A stretch of 64,000 bases of DNA from Phil1 sp040767925 (GTDB lineage: Bacteria > Bacillota > Clostridia > Christensenellales > CAG-138), in assembly GCA_040767925.1 (NCBI GenBank), contig JAXGNN010000002.1, positions 62,001-126,000 of the forward strand. The letters are read 5' to 3'. Of this stretch, positions 12,601-27,600 are shown in pieces (positions within the stretch are counted from its first letter, which is position 1; each line of letters opens with the position of its first letter). The notes under the pieces are model-generated. The model did no database searches and was not told the origin of the DNA. It saw only the letters and a program-made list of their open reading frames with translations. Both the position numbers and the translations under genes were made by a program.

Positions 12601-15600
12601 GTTCGCGCTCATGACGGTGAGGGCAACCTTGATGTAGCTGATGTTGATGGACGCGGCGAGGTTTTCCGTCCGCGCGTAGGCGCTGCCCGTCGCCTTGACG
12701 TTGAGCGCCGCGCCCGAACCGGGATTGCCCGTCGCCCTGAGCGTGCCCTCGCCCGTGACGGCCGCCTTGGCCGTCGTCGCGCTCTCGGCCCAGCCGAGGT
12801 TCATCTTGACGTCGAGAAGGGCGGCGTCCACGCTCGCGAGCGCGCCGAGGCCCCCGCTGAGCTGGCCGGTCTGCGCGAGCGCGTTGGTCGTATACACCGT
12901 TATGACGTTGATGACGCCGGCCTTTACGGTCTTGCCGGAGGAAGCGGTGATCCTCGCCTCATAGGTGCCCTTCGCCCAGGCGAACATGAAGTTCAGGCCC
13001 GCGCTGAGACCGGAGAGCTTCAATGTATCCGCCGCGAGCTTCGCCGTGGCGACGGAGGTCGCCTCCACCTTGACGGCGAGCGTGCCCGCGACGTCGACTT
13101 CGGCGTTTTCGATGAACGCCTTCACCGTGTAGTCCGCGGTCGCGACGGCGACGCTGCCCTCGACGGTGAGCCCGTTGAAGCTGACCTTGATGTTGTCCAC
13201 GCCGGAGCCCGCGCCCTGCATGCCGCCGGAAAGCTCGGCGAGCGCGCCGTCCGCGCCGGTCTTATTGAATTCACTGAGAATGGAGAGGTCGCCTCGGACC
13301 GTCGCCTTCACGCCCTTGAGATACGCGTTTTGCGCGCCTGTCAGCGACGCCGTGAGCACGTTGATTGCGATGGCGCCGCCACTGATGGCGACCGTGAGCT
13401 CCTCGAAGGCGCTCCACGCCTTGGCGGTGCCCAGCGCCTCAACCGATAGGTCGTCCTCCGTTTCCACCTCGCCCTCGCCCGTGACGGAGGCTTCCGCCTG
13501 CGTGGTGACGGACGAATCGGCGATGTTGGCGCTGAGGGAGAAGACGTTCGCGCTGACGCCGTTCACGGCCTGCGCGCTCTTGGCGCTTGCGGCGGAACGG
13601 TAGGTGGTGCGCACCGTGACGTTGCGCGCCTTGACCTTCTTGCCGGCCGCGACCTGGATGGAGGAGGTGAACTCGCCCGCGCTCTTCGCGTGAACCTCGA
13701 CGAGGCCCGCGCTGACGAAGCCCGCGGACGAATCCTGACGGACGCCCGCCGTCGCGTTCGCGCCGCTGTAGTTGAGCGCGTTAAGATCGCCCGCAAGCGC
13801 GATGTCCGACGCGGCGATGAGGAGTTTGTTCTTCGCGTCCAAGACGGCGTTCGCGAAGTTCAGTTCGACGCCCACGATCTTGACGGAGACGCCGTCCGCG
13901 CCCTTGCCCGTGCCGCCGACGTGCGCGAACGCGCCCGCATCCGCCTTCGGCCCGCTGTTGGCCGGGGTGACGTCGTCCAGCGTATAGTTGAATATGCTCT
14001 GAACGGAGATCGAGGCCGCGATGATGGAAACGCCGCTTATATAGGTGTTCTGCACGGCGCCGACCTCGGCGTAAACGCTGTTCGCGGCCACGCTGATGGA
14101 GCTGAAGGAGGGTATCTTCTTCAGGAACTCGGGCGCGTCGACGCCGGCCGTCGCCGTGGCGGTGCCGTCCGCGACGATGCTGATGGCGCCCGCCGTTATG
14201 CTGCCCGCGCCGGAGATGCCCGTGTTGGCCCTGGAGTTCGCGATGGCGTTCGCGGCGTTCACGCCCACGTCGAGGAGGATGCCGCCCGTCGACGTGAGTA
14301 TGGCGCAGATTGCCTCGGAAACGTAGGCGTTTTTGATTTGGATCGGGTTGGAGCCGAGATCGACGGCGCCGAGGCTCTCGAAGATCGCCTCGAAGGTGCC
14401 GGAGGCGTACGCGAAGCCGACCATCACGCCCACGCTGTATCCGCCGAAGGAGAGGTTGAGGGTTTTCGCGACGGCGGTGGATTCCGCCTCGTTGCGGACG
14501 AGCGCGCCGTATGTTCCCGTGATCGTCAGGTCGGCTACGCTGACCTTCGCGCGGCTCACCGCGTTCGCAAGGGCGATGATCGTGTTGCTGGTGATCGAAT
14601 AGTAGCCCGCGGAGGCGCTGATGACGGCCGCGCTCGCCGCGCCCGTCGCCGTGAAGGAGGAGCGCTTCTCAACGCGCCGCGCCTTGAAGTCCGCGTCGCT
14701 CTCACGGATGACGACGCCGGAAGAATCGATGTATTCGCCCTCGCTGTTCCTGTCGTATCCATTAAACAGGCTCAAGAGCTTCGGGGTGAACGGCTCGGTG
14801 TTGTGCTCGCTCCACACGTGGAGCCCCGCTGCGCGCAGCTTCGCGCTGCCGTGGACCAGAGCCTCCTGCGCGCTCCTGATGAAGGCGAACGCGAACGACA
14901 CGTTCGCCGCGACGAGGCCCGCCGAGGCGTTCGCCGCGACGGCGAACGCGTGCGCCTCGCCCTTCGCGCCGACCTCGAGGCGGCCCGTCGCGTCGAGGTT
15001 ATAGACGTCCGCGGCTTCCGCGCCGCGCGCGCCCCTGACTTCGGCGATGTTCGAGGCTTCGTTGAGGGCGATGGCGAAGTTGATGGCGACGGCGACGGCG
15101 CCCGCGGCGCCCGTGACGATCGCGACCGTCGCCTCGGAGGAGTTGACCATCGCGGCGTTGCCCGCCGTGACCGTAATGTTCCTGCCGCGCACGCTCGCGC
15201 CCGTCAGGTCGATGAAGGTATGGTTCTCGCTCTTGATCTGCGCGAGGGCGACGGTCGCGCCCACGGCGACCGCGCCGCCGGCGATGGAGGTCGTGACGAC
15301 GGTGGTGTCGCCCGTGAGGCGGCCACCCAGCGTGATGTCGCCCGTCGTTTCCACGTTCGCGCCGTTGAGGGCGGTGATGTTCCTCATCCGGTTGAAGCCG
15401 AGCGCCACCGCGGCGTTGACCGCCACGGCGCCGCCCGCGATGCCGAGCCCCATGACGTCGGTGCTGCCGGTAAGGCTGCCCTCCACGGCGACGCTCCCGG
15501 CCTTGACCCTGCCTCCCGTAAGGGAGGTGCCGGGGAGAACGTCCGCGGCTGGGGTGACGCCGATATAGGTATACGCCTCGACGCTGTTGATGGCGATGGC

Positions 15601-18600
15601 GGCGGTCGCGCCCACTGCGACCGCGCCGCCCGCGATGCTGAGGATCATGGCGATGCAGTTCGAGGCGAACTCCGTCTTAACGCGCACGGAGCCCGCGATG
15701 TCGATCGTCACGCCGCGGCCGATGTAAGTATCGACCCTGGTGCGGCTGATGGCGAGCGCCACGCCCGCGTTGACCGCCACCGCGCCGCCCGCGATGCCCG
15801 CGGCCGCCGAAACCGTGTTGGTGACGCCGCTCGTCGAGACGAGGACCTCGCCCGCGATATCGTTCAATTTGGCGTTGCCGCCGATGCCCGTTTCGACCGT
15901 GCCTTCGAAGTACGCGACGCCCGCCGAAACGTTGACCGCCACCGCGCCGCCGGAAATGCCCAGCGTCGCCGTGAGGACCTGGCCGAAGTTCATTTTCCCT
16001 TCCACGCGGACGTTGTCGGCGCGGAGCACGTCGCCCAGGAGCTTCGCCTGGACGTTGGAGAAGACCATGAGCACCGCGACGCTCACGCCCACGCCCACGA
16101 AGCCGCCCGAACCCGTCACCGAGATGAGCCGTATCGTGGAGGCGGAGCCGTCGTCCCCCGTCTTTTCCTCGGCGAGCGCGTTGGAATCCCCGGTGGAGAC
16201 CGCGTTGGGGCTGCCGTCCGCGCCGTTGCTCTTGGAGGAGAGCTGCTCGAGCGGCTTCGCCGCGGAGCCGGAGGAGGCGACGACGTTGACGTCGCCCGCG
16301 GCGGAAAGGACCGCGTCGTCCGCGACGACGGCCGCGACGTTGCTCATCAGCACCGCGACCGAGAGGCCCACGCCCACGCCCGCGATGCCGCCGATGGCGA
16401 TGGTGCCGGAAATCATGTTGGCGTTGACGGTGTCGCCGGCGCGAACATCGATGTCTCCCAGCGTCGCGGTGAGCTTCGACCCGCCATTGACGACGGCGGA
16501 GGTGGTGTCCTCGAGCCCTGCGATCCTGCCGCCCTGATAGGTCGTGCCGTTCGCGGTGTCGTCGTATGTCCCGTCGTTCATGCCCGAGTCGCCGCCTTCG
16601 CTGCGCGTGGCCTTGTCGAGCTTGTAGTATTCGTAAGTGGACGAGCCGTCCGCGTTCTCCACGAGCCTGCGCGCGTACACGTCGCCGCTGAGGGAGGAGA
16701 CCGCGTCCTCGTCGAGGAGCTTATATTTCGGCTTGCCGGTCGCATCCGTGCCGTCCTCTACGTAGAAGTCGGCCTTGGCGAACGCGTTGCGTCCTTCGCC
16801 GTCCTTCGAGAGCGTATAGCGCTTGGCGAGCGCGCCTTCACTGCGCTCCGGGCGGTAATAGTAGCCGTCGGCGCCGAGCAGCACGCCCGCGGCGCCCGTA
16901 TCCTCGCCCGCGGCGAGGCGCACATAATACTGTTTCGAAGTGTCCTGGCCGTAGGAGTTATAGTCCTCGCCGCCCACGCGCTGACCGTCGCCCGCGAGCG
17001 GGCCGCCGAGGTCGTCCTTGGGCTCGTGGCCGGAAACCGCCTTGCTGTTGCCCGCGGCGAACGCGCCGTCCGTCTGCGCCTGAGGATCGAGGGAGGAATC
17101 GTTCGCGTAGATGCCGTCGTGCGCGTCCTGGCTGATCTTCCCGCCCGCGACGACGACCGAAAGGCTCACGCCCACGCCCGCGACGCCGGAGCCCGCCACC
17201 GTAGCGACAATGGTGAGGATGTCGCGCTTGGAGGAGGCTTCCACCGCGATCGCGCTCGCGCGGATGACGTTGTTGAGGCCGATTTCCGCGGTGACCGTGT
17301 TGAAGGAGAGGCTCACGAGCACCGTGACGCCCACCGCCGCGGTCCCCGAGACCGCCACAGTCACGACCGCCGCGACGAGCGTATACTCGTCCCCCGCCTT
17401 TACGGTGAGGGCGCCGCCGGAGGTGATCTTCACCCCGTCCCCGGTGAGCGCCTTGGTGACGACCTTGGTGTAGATGATGTCGAGCGTGCCGCCCACGCCC
17501 GCGACGCCGCCGCCGCTGACGCCCGCGGCGTCCGCCGTGACGAGCTCTTTGGAATCCGCGAGCACATTGACCGCGCCGGAGGCCGTGACGTCGCTTCCCG
17601 AAACGATTTCGGCGATGGTTTCATTATAGAAGTAGGTGACGACCGCGACCGCCGTGACGCCCGCCGTGCCGCCGAAGCCGAGGCCCGCCGCCACGTTGTA
17701 GAGCCCGCTGTCGCTCGAAGCCGCAACGCTGACATCCTTGCCGGACACGGCCGTGCCGCCGAGCTTGGCGTTGGCTTTATTCTCGAAGACGAGCGCGTTC
17801 ACGCCGCCTGCGACGCCCGCCGTGCCGCCCGCGCCGAAGGCCAGCGCGAGGAGCCAGAGATCGTCCGCCGCGTTTGCCGTGATATTGATGTTGCCGCTCG
17901 CGCGCAGCGCCTTCGCGCCGGAGGCGTCCGCGACGACGGTTTTATTGAACACTAGGACGACGACCGTCGCCCCGACGCCCGCCGTGCCGCCCGCCGCGAG
18001 CGCGCCCGCGCAGTTGGCGATGCTCGATCGGTCGTCCGCCTCGACGGTGATTTCTCCCTCGTTGCCGGTCGATACCGGCGCGTCGGGCGCGGTTTCGTCC
18101 TCGCGATAGCCCGCGTTGAGGCTGCTGCCCGCGCCGACCGAGGCCGTGACGGTATTCTTCGCGACGAGCGTGTTGACGACGCCCGCGACCCCCGCCGTGC
18201 CCGCGGCGCCCGCGGAGATGGAGACGAGTATGAGCATTTCGTTTCCGGTCGCGCTGATGAGGATGCCGCGCCGCCTGTCGGAGCGGTTGGGCGTCATGAC
18301 GCCCGCGCCCGCGGCGCCCGCGTACAGGACGACGTTCTTTCCGACGCTCGCCTCGATTTCGCTCTTATACACCGCGGTGGAGAGGGTCGCCCCCACGCCC
18401 GCACTCCCGCCGCCCGCGGCGAGGCCGCCCGCGACGTCTATGGTTTTGCTCGAAAGGTCCGCCGCGACGGCGATGGTGCCGCCCGCGTTGAACTTCGAAG
18501 AATCGCCGACCTTGGCCTTGATCTTCGTGCTGCTGACGACGACGGGGATGGTGCCCGCGATCGCGTTTCCGGAGCCTGCCGCGCCGAGCGCCATGTTGAC

Positions 18601-21600
18601 GAGCACCGTGAAGTCCTCGCCCGTCGCGAACGCCGTGATGTCCCCGCCCGCGCGGAACGTCGCGCGCCCGATCTCCACGATGGACTCATGTTCGAACACG
18701 TTGACGCTGATGGTCGCGCCGACCGCTGCGGTGCCGCTGCCGGAGCCCGTCGCCGCGAGGCCGATGACGATCATCCAGCTGACGGCGGAGCTTGCGATAT
18801 GGATGCTGCCGAGATCCGCCGCGACGCTGACGCCGTCCGCGATCTCGACTTTGGATTTGAAGAGCGCGACGAGGACGCTGAGCACGCCCGCGACCGTGAC
18901 GCCCTGCGGCGCGCCGGATGCGGAGGCGAGCGCGCTGACGAGCCGGTTGGAAACCGAGGAGGCGATGTCCACGTCGCCCGTGTCCGCCGTGATCGCGACG
19001 TTCTCGGCGATCCGCGTGAGGGCGCTGCTCTCGTCGACGATGACGGCGACCGTGCCGCCCACCGCGACCTTGCTGTTGCCCGCCGAGACGGAGAGGGAGA
19101 TGAGCATCATGTCCATCGCGAGGGAGGAACCGATCTTAGCGCCCGCGGCTTCGATCGTGGCGCTTTCTGAAATCTCGGACACGACCGTGTTCTTCGCCGC
19201 GACGGCGTTGACGGCGCCGCCCACGCTCGCCGTGCTCTCGGAGCCCGTGCTGATGGAGGCCGCGACCGTGAAGACCTGTATGTTCGCCTTGCCCGAAGCG
19301 CTCTGAGTGAACGCGCCGCCCGCCGCGACGCGGGAGCCCGCGCCCGTGCGCGCCAGGACCGAATCTTCATTATAGAGGAAGCCCACCGTCGCGCCGACGC
19401 CGACCTTCGCGGGGGATGCCGAGAGGGAGCCCGCGATGATGCGCACCGTCGCGTCGTTTTTCGCCTCGACCTCCACGCTCTCGCCGGAATAGATGCTGAC
19501 GCCGTCTCCGATGAGGGCGTGGATGGTGTTGTAGAAGAAGATCATCGCAAGCGCGCCCGCGACGGAGGCTTTGGCGTCCTGCCCCGCGCCCGTCGTGATG
19601 CTGCCCGCGATCGCCTCGGCGTAATAGTTGCACGAGGAGAGGAAGTTTAAGAGATCGATCGCGCCGATGAGCTTATCCGCCGTGATGTTGACTTCGACCT
19701 TATAGGAGTCGCTCTTCTTGCCCGTGGCGGGATCGGTCTCACGGTGGATGTCGATGAGGCCGGTCGTGGCCTGCTCGCGCTCGGCCGCGGTGAGGTCGCT
19801 CGTGTCGGTCAAAAGCCGGTCGAGGCCCGCGGCGTTCTCATAGTCGGAGGAATCGAGCCTCTGCTTCTCTGCGACGAGCTTCAGGCTCTTCACATGCAGT
19901 TCGGAAGAATCCCCAATCGTCGCGCTGACGGAATTGTGCGCGTAGATGAGCGCGAAGCTCGCGCCCACGCCCACGGCCGCCCCCTTGGAGACGGATACGC
20001 CGCCCGCGCGCAGCGCGAGCTTGGTCTTGTCCGTGGCGCCGACGAGGAGGTCCCCGCCGTTATATATGCGGACGTTTTTGCCGATGGAGGCGGAGGTCAC
20101 CGCGCGGGAGACGATCACCGCGAGCGCGCCGCCGATGCTGACTTTGCCGCCGCTGCCGCTGACCGCGCCTGCGATGGCCTGCGCGCCGAGGTAGCCGCGG
20201 TAATCCCCGTCGAGGTTGGCGGTGAGGGAGGCCGTGACGCCGATGTTCCCGTTCCCGTTCGCGCCGGTGTTGGCGATGGTGATGACGGAGCCGTCTGCTA
20301 TGGCAGCCTGCGCCTCGTTGCGGTTGACGCTGATGGCGACCGCCGCCGCGACGGCGTTGCTGCTCTGCGCGAGGCTCATCGCCGCGCCGGAGGCGACGGT
20401 CCTGAAGTTGCCGGAATTATCCGCCGCGAGACTGACCTCGGAGGCCGTGAGGCTGCCCGCGATGAGCGCCTCTATGCCGTGGACGGTGATGTTGACGGCG
20501 ACCGCCGCCGCGACCTGCACGCTCTGCTTGTTGCTGGCGTTCGGCGTGGTGCCGATGCCCGAGGCGTTCGGCGCGCCGGTGTTGGTGTTGACGGTCGGGT
20601 CGGTATTGCTGTTAGCCTGGCTCGTGCCGGTGCCTGTGGTGGAATCGGTCTTCGCCTGGTCCTCCGTGCCCGCGTTCTGGGCGCGAAGCGCGTTGGTGGA
20701 GAGCGGCAGGTCGTTGTTCGCCTTTGGCTGCGCGCCGCCCTGCTCGTTGTTGGCGTTGTTGTTGAGGTCCTTGTTGATCTTCCCCGCAGTGCCGTTGGTC
20801 GTATTCGCGCCGGTGCCCGTATCGCTGAAATACTTGCCCTGGCTCATGTCGTTGGCGTATTTCTCCGTCTGCTCCTGGCCCTTGGCGAACTTATCGGTAT
20901 AGCGCTGCAAATCGGCGCCCATGGCGGTGGCGAGCGCGTGGCTGTCGTCCCTGGAGAGCGACTTCGCCTCGAGGACGGCCCTCCCCAGCACGTTGCCCGC
21001 GCCGAAGAAGCGCGCCGCCACGTCAGATGTCGCGATGTTGACCGCGACCGCGGCGCCCACTGCCGTTTCCTTGCCTACGGCGAAGCTGCTCGCCTTGACG
21101 ACGGTCGTCGCGACCTCGTTCGCGTGCATGTAGAACCCTGCCGTGACGGCGGGGGAAGTGACGTTCCCTTCGGCGTCCTTCTTCGCCTCGACGACGGTCA
21201 CGAGGTTGCCGCCGTTGGTGGTGACGGACGCGCCGGGCCTCACGGTGGCGGCGACGGTGGCGTTCGAGATGGAGACCGCGACGGAGGCGTCGAGCGAAAT
21301 GTCCTTGGCGCTGCCGTCGGAGCTCTTGGCGAGCGGGTCGCTGCCGGCGACGCTCGAGGTCGTCGTCTTCCTCTCGCCCACGGCCGCAAGCTCCATCGCG
21401 CCCGCGACGACGGCGCGGTTTTCGCCGACATAGGCCTCGACGGAAAGCGTGCTGACGGTGAGCGCGAAGGCCGCGCCGACGCCCACGGTCTTGCCGCTGC
21501 CGTTGGTGTTCTCCTGCTTGGGCGCGTTCGGATCCGCCAACTTGAACGTAGCGTTCACGACGGCGTTCGCGTTGGGCATGAGGAAGACAAACGTCGTTGC

Positions 21601-24600
21601 GTTGGCGGAAAGCTCCTTGCTGACGATCTTCTTCGTCTGCCCCTGATAGGTGTAGGTGAGCGTATCGAGCACGTAGCCCGCGGCCGGCGTGACGGCGACG
21701 TAGACCTTCTCGCCTTCCTTGGCCGTGGTCGAGGCGCCGGGCGCGGAGTTCGTGTCGCTGTGAAGCTTGATCGCGCCGTTGGCCGTACTGCCCGCGCTCG
21801 CGGTGTACGGGTCGGACTGCGCCTTCTTGAAGGTGACGGTGATGGTGATTTCAAGCTCCCCGCCCGCGTTCCTCGAGACGAGGCCGCCCATGGAGAACTT
21901 GTATTCCCGGTTGGCGGCGGTCGCCCATACGGTCGGGGCGACGCCCGTGCCCTTCGTGAGGGTGGCGACGATCTCGTCCACCACATAGCCCGGGTCGCAG
22001 ACGACTTCGACCGTGCACTGGCCGTCGTCCTTATTCTGATAGCCGTAGGCCGTCGCGGTGCCGCCCGCGTTGGTCACGACCTTCAATTTGCCGTTGGTGC
22101 TGGTGCCGCCCGCGGTGGGGTCCTCGCTCCCGCCGCCGGAGCCGCCCGTCGTATCGCCCGTATCCGGGTTCGGCTGCGGCGTTGTGTCGCTCGTGCCGCC
22201 CGCGCCCGCGCCGAGGTTGGGGTCGGCCTTGCCGTCCCCGCCGACCGCGCCGGAGGCCACGGTATATTCGTTCTGGAGGGCGTACGCCTTGATGGTCGCG
22301 ATCCTGACGACGGTGATCGTCGCGCCCGCGACCGCCGTTGCCGCGTCGTAATCCGCGACATACGCCTTCGTGCTGCCGTTGACGATGGAGATGGCCGCGC
22401 TGCCCGCGACGCCGACCTTGCCCGCGCCCGCGCCCGCGACCGCCTCCGTACGGAAGGTGTTGGTCGGGCGGGTGTCCTTCTCGACTTTGGCGCCCATATA
22501 GTAGGTCAGCGTATCGAGCGCCGCCGTGGTCAGCGCCACGCCCGCGGTGGAGAGCGCGGACTTGAGGCTCGTCATCAGGTGAGCCGAAACGTTGGTTTTG
22601 AGGTAGTTGGTGAGCGCGGTGACGTCGACGAGGTCGCCGCCGAAGCTTTCCACGAGGTGATCCGCGAGGGAGATGAGGAACTTCGCGCCCTGCGCCTGCG
22701 CGGCCGCGGGGAGGCCCGCAAAGTTGATCTTCTCCTTGAGTGTCGCGATGATCTTATCCTTGATGGACTGCTTGTTCTGCTGCTGGTCGGCGGGCGCGGC
22801 GTCCGCGCCCTGCTGCTGCTGCGCGCCGCCCTGCTGCGCCATCTGGGTGAAAATGCCGGAGACGAGCGATATGAGGTCCGCGATCGCGATGGTGCGAAGG
22901 CGGACGAGCGCCTGCTCGGTCGCCTCGTCGCCCGCGGCGACGTTGAGGATGTTCTCCTTGATGGCCTTGAGCTTATCGGCGATGTCCGCGCTGAGGAGCT
23001 TCTCGAGGCCCGTGCCCGCGAGGAGCGCCGCGAGGCCCTTGCCGAGCACCGCGCCGACGACCGTGTCGACGATGCCCTTGAGGGTATATTTTTCATCCAC
23101 GCCGTTCTCCCCGAAATACTGGGAGAGGCCGAGCTCCCTTTCAAGATCGGCGAGGAATTCCGCGATGGCGTTTTTGACGAGGGTAACGAGTATGTTCGCG
23201 TCGTTTGCGGCCGTCGTGGGCGTGACCTTGACGGTCGCGACCTTCTCCTCCATCAGCGCCGTGAGATCGAGATAATCGCAGTTGATGAGGCAGTTGCCGA
23301 TATACGCGATGTTGTTGTAGGCGACGATGTTGATCGCGACCGCGACGCCCACGCCGATCTCGCTTTTGGTGGCGGAGGCGTTGGCGCTGATCTGCGCGCC
23401 CACGAGGCTGTATCCCTGCACGCTGACGGCGCCGTTCCTCTTCGTGACATTGCCGGAAGCGTCCGTTTCATCCGTGCCGTGCACGTCGATCGAGATGCCG
23501 TCGTCGAGATAGGCGCGGCAGTCATTTCGCATGATGTTGAGCGCGAAGCCCGCGGCGACGCTGACGCTGCCCTCGCTCGTTTCGCCCTTTTGCCGGTTGA
23601 AGCCCTGCTTGCCGACGGAATTGGAGTTGACGCCGTTCGTGCCCGTGAGGTTGGCGAGCTTGCCGCCGGACTTCAGGGCCTTATCCGCTTGCCCGTCGGC
23701 TGACCCGTCGCCGGAGGAGTCGCCCGAGGACGAGCCTGCGCCCGATCCGCCCGAGCCCGCGGCGGACGAACCGCCGGAGGACGAGGAAGACGCGCCGTTC
23801 GCGCCCGCGCGCGAGGTGGACTTGAGGTTGTTGCGGCTACGCGCGATGACGCTGAGGTTGCCGTTCCTCACGCGCACGCTGCGGGAGAGCCGCGCGACGG
23901 CGGCGTCGTTTAAAACGCTGATGGCGAACGCGCCGCCCACGCCCACGGAGGAGCCCGCGGCGGCGGCGTTGGCCGCGATCTCGCGGCTGATCACGCTCGC
24001 GGCTTTGACGGAAACGTCCGAACGGACGGTGAACGCGGAACTTTGGCCGGCGGGCGCTTTGCCGAAATACGCCTGCACGTCCGCGCCGGAAATCATGAGC
24101 GCCATGACGGGCGTGACGCTCACGCCGCCCGCGGAACCCGCCTTAGCGAGCATGGTCTCGGCGAGGTCATGCTCCGCGGCGATGGAAATGCTCTCGATGT
24201 CGGGAGCGCCCGCGGCCTGGGCGATGGCGGTGCCGTCCTCGATTGCGCCGTACACCTCGACGCCGCCCACGCCCACCGCGATGCCCGCGCCGACGCCCAC
24301 GCTCGTCGAGGCGCCTTTGTTGTTGGAGGCGTCGGCGACGGTCGCGAAGCGCTCGAAGGAGCTGGCGTTCACGTTGACCGTGCCGCCGCCCGCAAGGGTG
24401 ATGTTCGCGCTGTTGTAAAGAAGCGCGTGCGTTTTGGCGGAGGCGACGTTGATGCCGATCGCGCCGCCGACGCCGATGGTGCCCGCGGCGACGCCCGCCT
24501 TGGCGGTGACGCTGGAAAGGACGCGCTCGTCCTTGCTGCCGCTTGCGGCCGTGAGGTTCACGCCGGAGGCCGTGATGTCGGCGTTCTTGATATACGCCTC

Positions 24601-27600
24601 GTTCGTATGCAGCGTGACGCCTATTGCGACGCCCACGCCGAGGCTGACGGTGTTCGGCTGCGTTTTCGCCTCCGTCCCCTTCTCGAACCGGAGCTGGATT
24701 TTGACGGTGCTCGTCAGGCTCCCGTCGCTCTCGAGGATGGGGAGCTTGTAGGTGAAGGTGTATCTCGTGCCGTCGAAGACGAGGTTGTCTATCGTGATGG
24801 TGCAGCTCGTGTTCTGCACGCCGTTTTCCGTAATGACCTTGACCGAGCCCGGCGCGAGCTTGCTGCCCGCGTTGGGCGTGATGGTCACGGTGATCTGCTC
24901 GAGGCTGTCCACCTTGCCCGGGGCGAGTATGGAGCCCGAGGGCGCGGGCGTATCCGTGCCCGCCGGGGGAAGGATCTCGGTCGCGAGGGAGTAGGTCTTC
25001 TCCGCGAGCACGACCTTCACCTTGAAGGTGGCCGTGCCAAGCTCGTTGCTGACGTAGCCCAAAGCGCTCTCGGGGATGACGAAGGTGAAGTCCGCGTTGA
25101 CCGTGACCTGCACGCTCGCCTGGTACGCGCCGCCGAAGTTGTAGAAGTCGACGGTGACGGAGGTGATCTTCCTGCCCTGCGCGACCGCCTCGTCCGTGAG
25201 CGCGACCGCGATCTTGTCGCCGACGTCCGCCTTCGCCGCCGAGAGCTTGACGTACGGGGCGTAAGATGCGGATTCCTCGTCGATGACGACGGCGAACTCC
25301 TTCTCGCCGAACTCGACCGTCACGACCGCGTCCTCCGCGGGCATCTTGAAGCTGTACGCGCCGTCGACCGCCGCGATCGCGACGCCGTTGACCTTCACGG
25401 ACTTGACGCCGCAGCCTTCGCCCGGCGCGAGCGTCAGCGAAACCTTATCCCCCGCCTTGGCGGTGGAGACGGAAGCGCTCGCCGTGCCGGAGCCCGTCGC
25501 GCTGACGGTGATCGCGTGCGGGTCGCTCTCGAACGCGGCAAAAAGCGTCACGACGCAGTTGGCGTCGAGCACGCCGCCCGAGGGGTGCTCGATCGTGAAA
25601 TAGTATTTATTCCCGACCGCGCCGTCCTTGGTGGGCGTGATGACGGCGCTGTGGGTGCCGGTGTCGTCGGTATAGGAGATGGTGCAGGTGAGCGAGCCCT
25701 CCTTGAACTTGAAGCCCTCGGCGGGCGTGAGCGTGAAGGAGACCGTGTCGCCGATGCCGCACTCGTTGCCGGAGAGGATGTTGATGGAGCCGTTGACCGT
25801 GGCCTTCACGGTGAGGCGGCCCTTCTGCTGGCCGAAGGTGGTGATCGCGTTGGGGTCGCGCGGGGCTTCCCCGGTCGTCGTGTCCGCCTTGATTTCCTCC
25901 GCGGCGGGGGAGCCGTCCGCGCCGACGGTGGACTGTGTGACGCCGTAAGCCGCAACGTTGACCTGGCCCGCGGCCGTAACGCTGCCCGTCGCGTCGATGA
26001 ACGCGGCGTTGGCGTTTTTCACGATGGCGACCGCGAGCGCGCCCGTGAGCTGGTTGCCCGAGGCGCCGCCTGCGCCCGCGCCGGCCGGCGCGGTTCCCTG
26101 CTCGAACGCGCAGCTCACCGTCACGTCGAAGTCCGGCATGACGAAGGCGTATTCGCCCTTCGCGTTCGCGCGGATGACGTTGATGAGCTTCTTGCCCGGG
26201 TTATCCGGATCGTCGTATGCGAATGTCAGCGAATTCTCGGTGAGCTTGTAGCCCGCGGCCGGGTTGACGGTGACGAGCACCTCGCGCCCCGCGTCCACCT
26301 TCGAGACGGCGCACAGGAGCGCGCCGCCCGCGGCGGGCTGCACGAGGGCGAGGTTCTTCGCGGTGGGGAGAGCCGAATCCTTGTCGGCGCGGCCCTCGGC
26401 GCCCTGCTGCGCGCCGCCCGTACCCTCGTCGAACATGTCGGATATGCCAAGGTCGCCCTCGTCCCCGTCCTCGTCGCCGAACATGTCGCCGGGCTTCGTG
26501 TTGTCGTCGTCCCCGTAGAGGGATCCGGTGTCCTCGTCGGCAGGCGCGCCCTGCACCTTTTTGAACGTTACGACGATCGTCACGTTGAAGGCGGGCATCA
26601 CGAAGCTGCCGTTTGTGAGGCCGACGGTCGTGTGGCTGCTCTTGCCGGGCTCGAGATATTTGATATAGGCCTGGTCGACCTCGTAGTTCTTCGCCGGGGT
26701 GATGACGCACTGCACCGTGTCGCCCGCGTTGGCCTTGCTGACGAGGGAAGACACCGTGCCGTTCGCCGTGGGGTCCGCGTCGATCGCATACTGCGCGCCG
26801 GTCATGCCGTCCGCCGCGCCCAGAAGCTTGCCCTTGGCGAGGGCGCCGAGCTTGCCCGCGACCGTGCCGAGAAGCCCCTTGACCTTGGCGATGATCTTAT
26901 CGAGCGTCGTGCCAGGGCTGGATTCCGAGGGCTTGGCCGAGGTGGCGGCCGTGAGCGCCTTGGCGCTCGCGTCGGACCTGACGTTGACGTTGTCCCCCGC
27001 GCTGAGCGCGGCCTCGCCCGACACGGACGCGCCCGCGTCCTGCAGGGCGACCGCGATGGCGAAGTATCCGCCGCTGCTGCCCGTGGCCGCGCCGCCGCGG
27101 TTGGCCTTGGTGGTGACGTCCGCCGTCGCCTTGGAGGAGACGTTGATGTCCCCGCCCGCCGTGACGCCGCCCTCGACGCGCGTGTGCGCGTCGTTGACGA
27201 GCACGGAGACCGCGAGCGATATGGGCAGCGCGCCCGTCGACGCCTCGGTCGTGATTTTGACGGTGCTGGCGCTCGAGAGGCTCACGCTGCCGCTCGCGCT
27301 GATGCTGCCCGTGCCGGTGAGCGTCACGCTCGCGCTCGCGACGCATACGCTCACGGCGAGGGGCACGTAATACGGGGCGAGCGTCGAGTTGCTCGCCGTC
27401 ATCGCGACGTTCGTCTTGGCGGCGGCGCTGACGAGCGTACCCGCGATCGCTCCCGCGATCGTGATGCGCGCGGAGCCCACCTTGACGCAGATGAAGTTGA
27501 GCGCGTTCGTGATGCCGTTGATGAGATCGACGAGCGCGTGCGTCTGCGAGCTCGTCGCCGTGAGGCTCACCGCGCCGGAGGCGATGAGGCGCGCTCCTTC

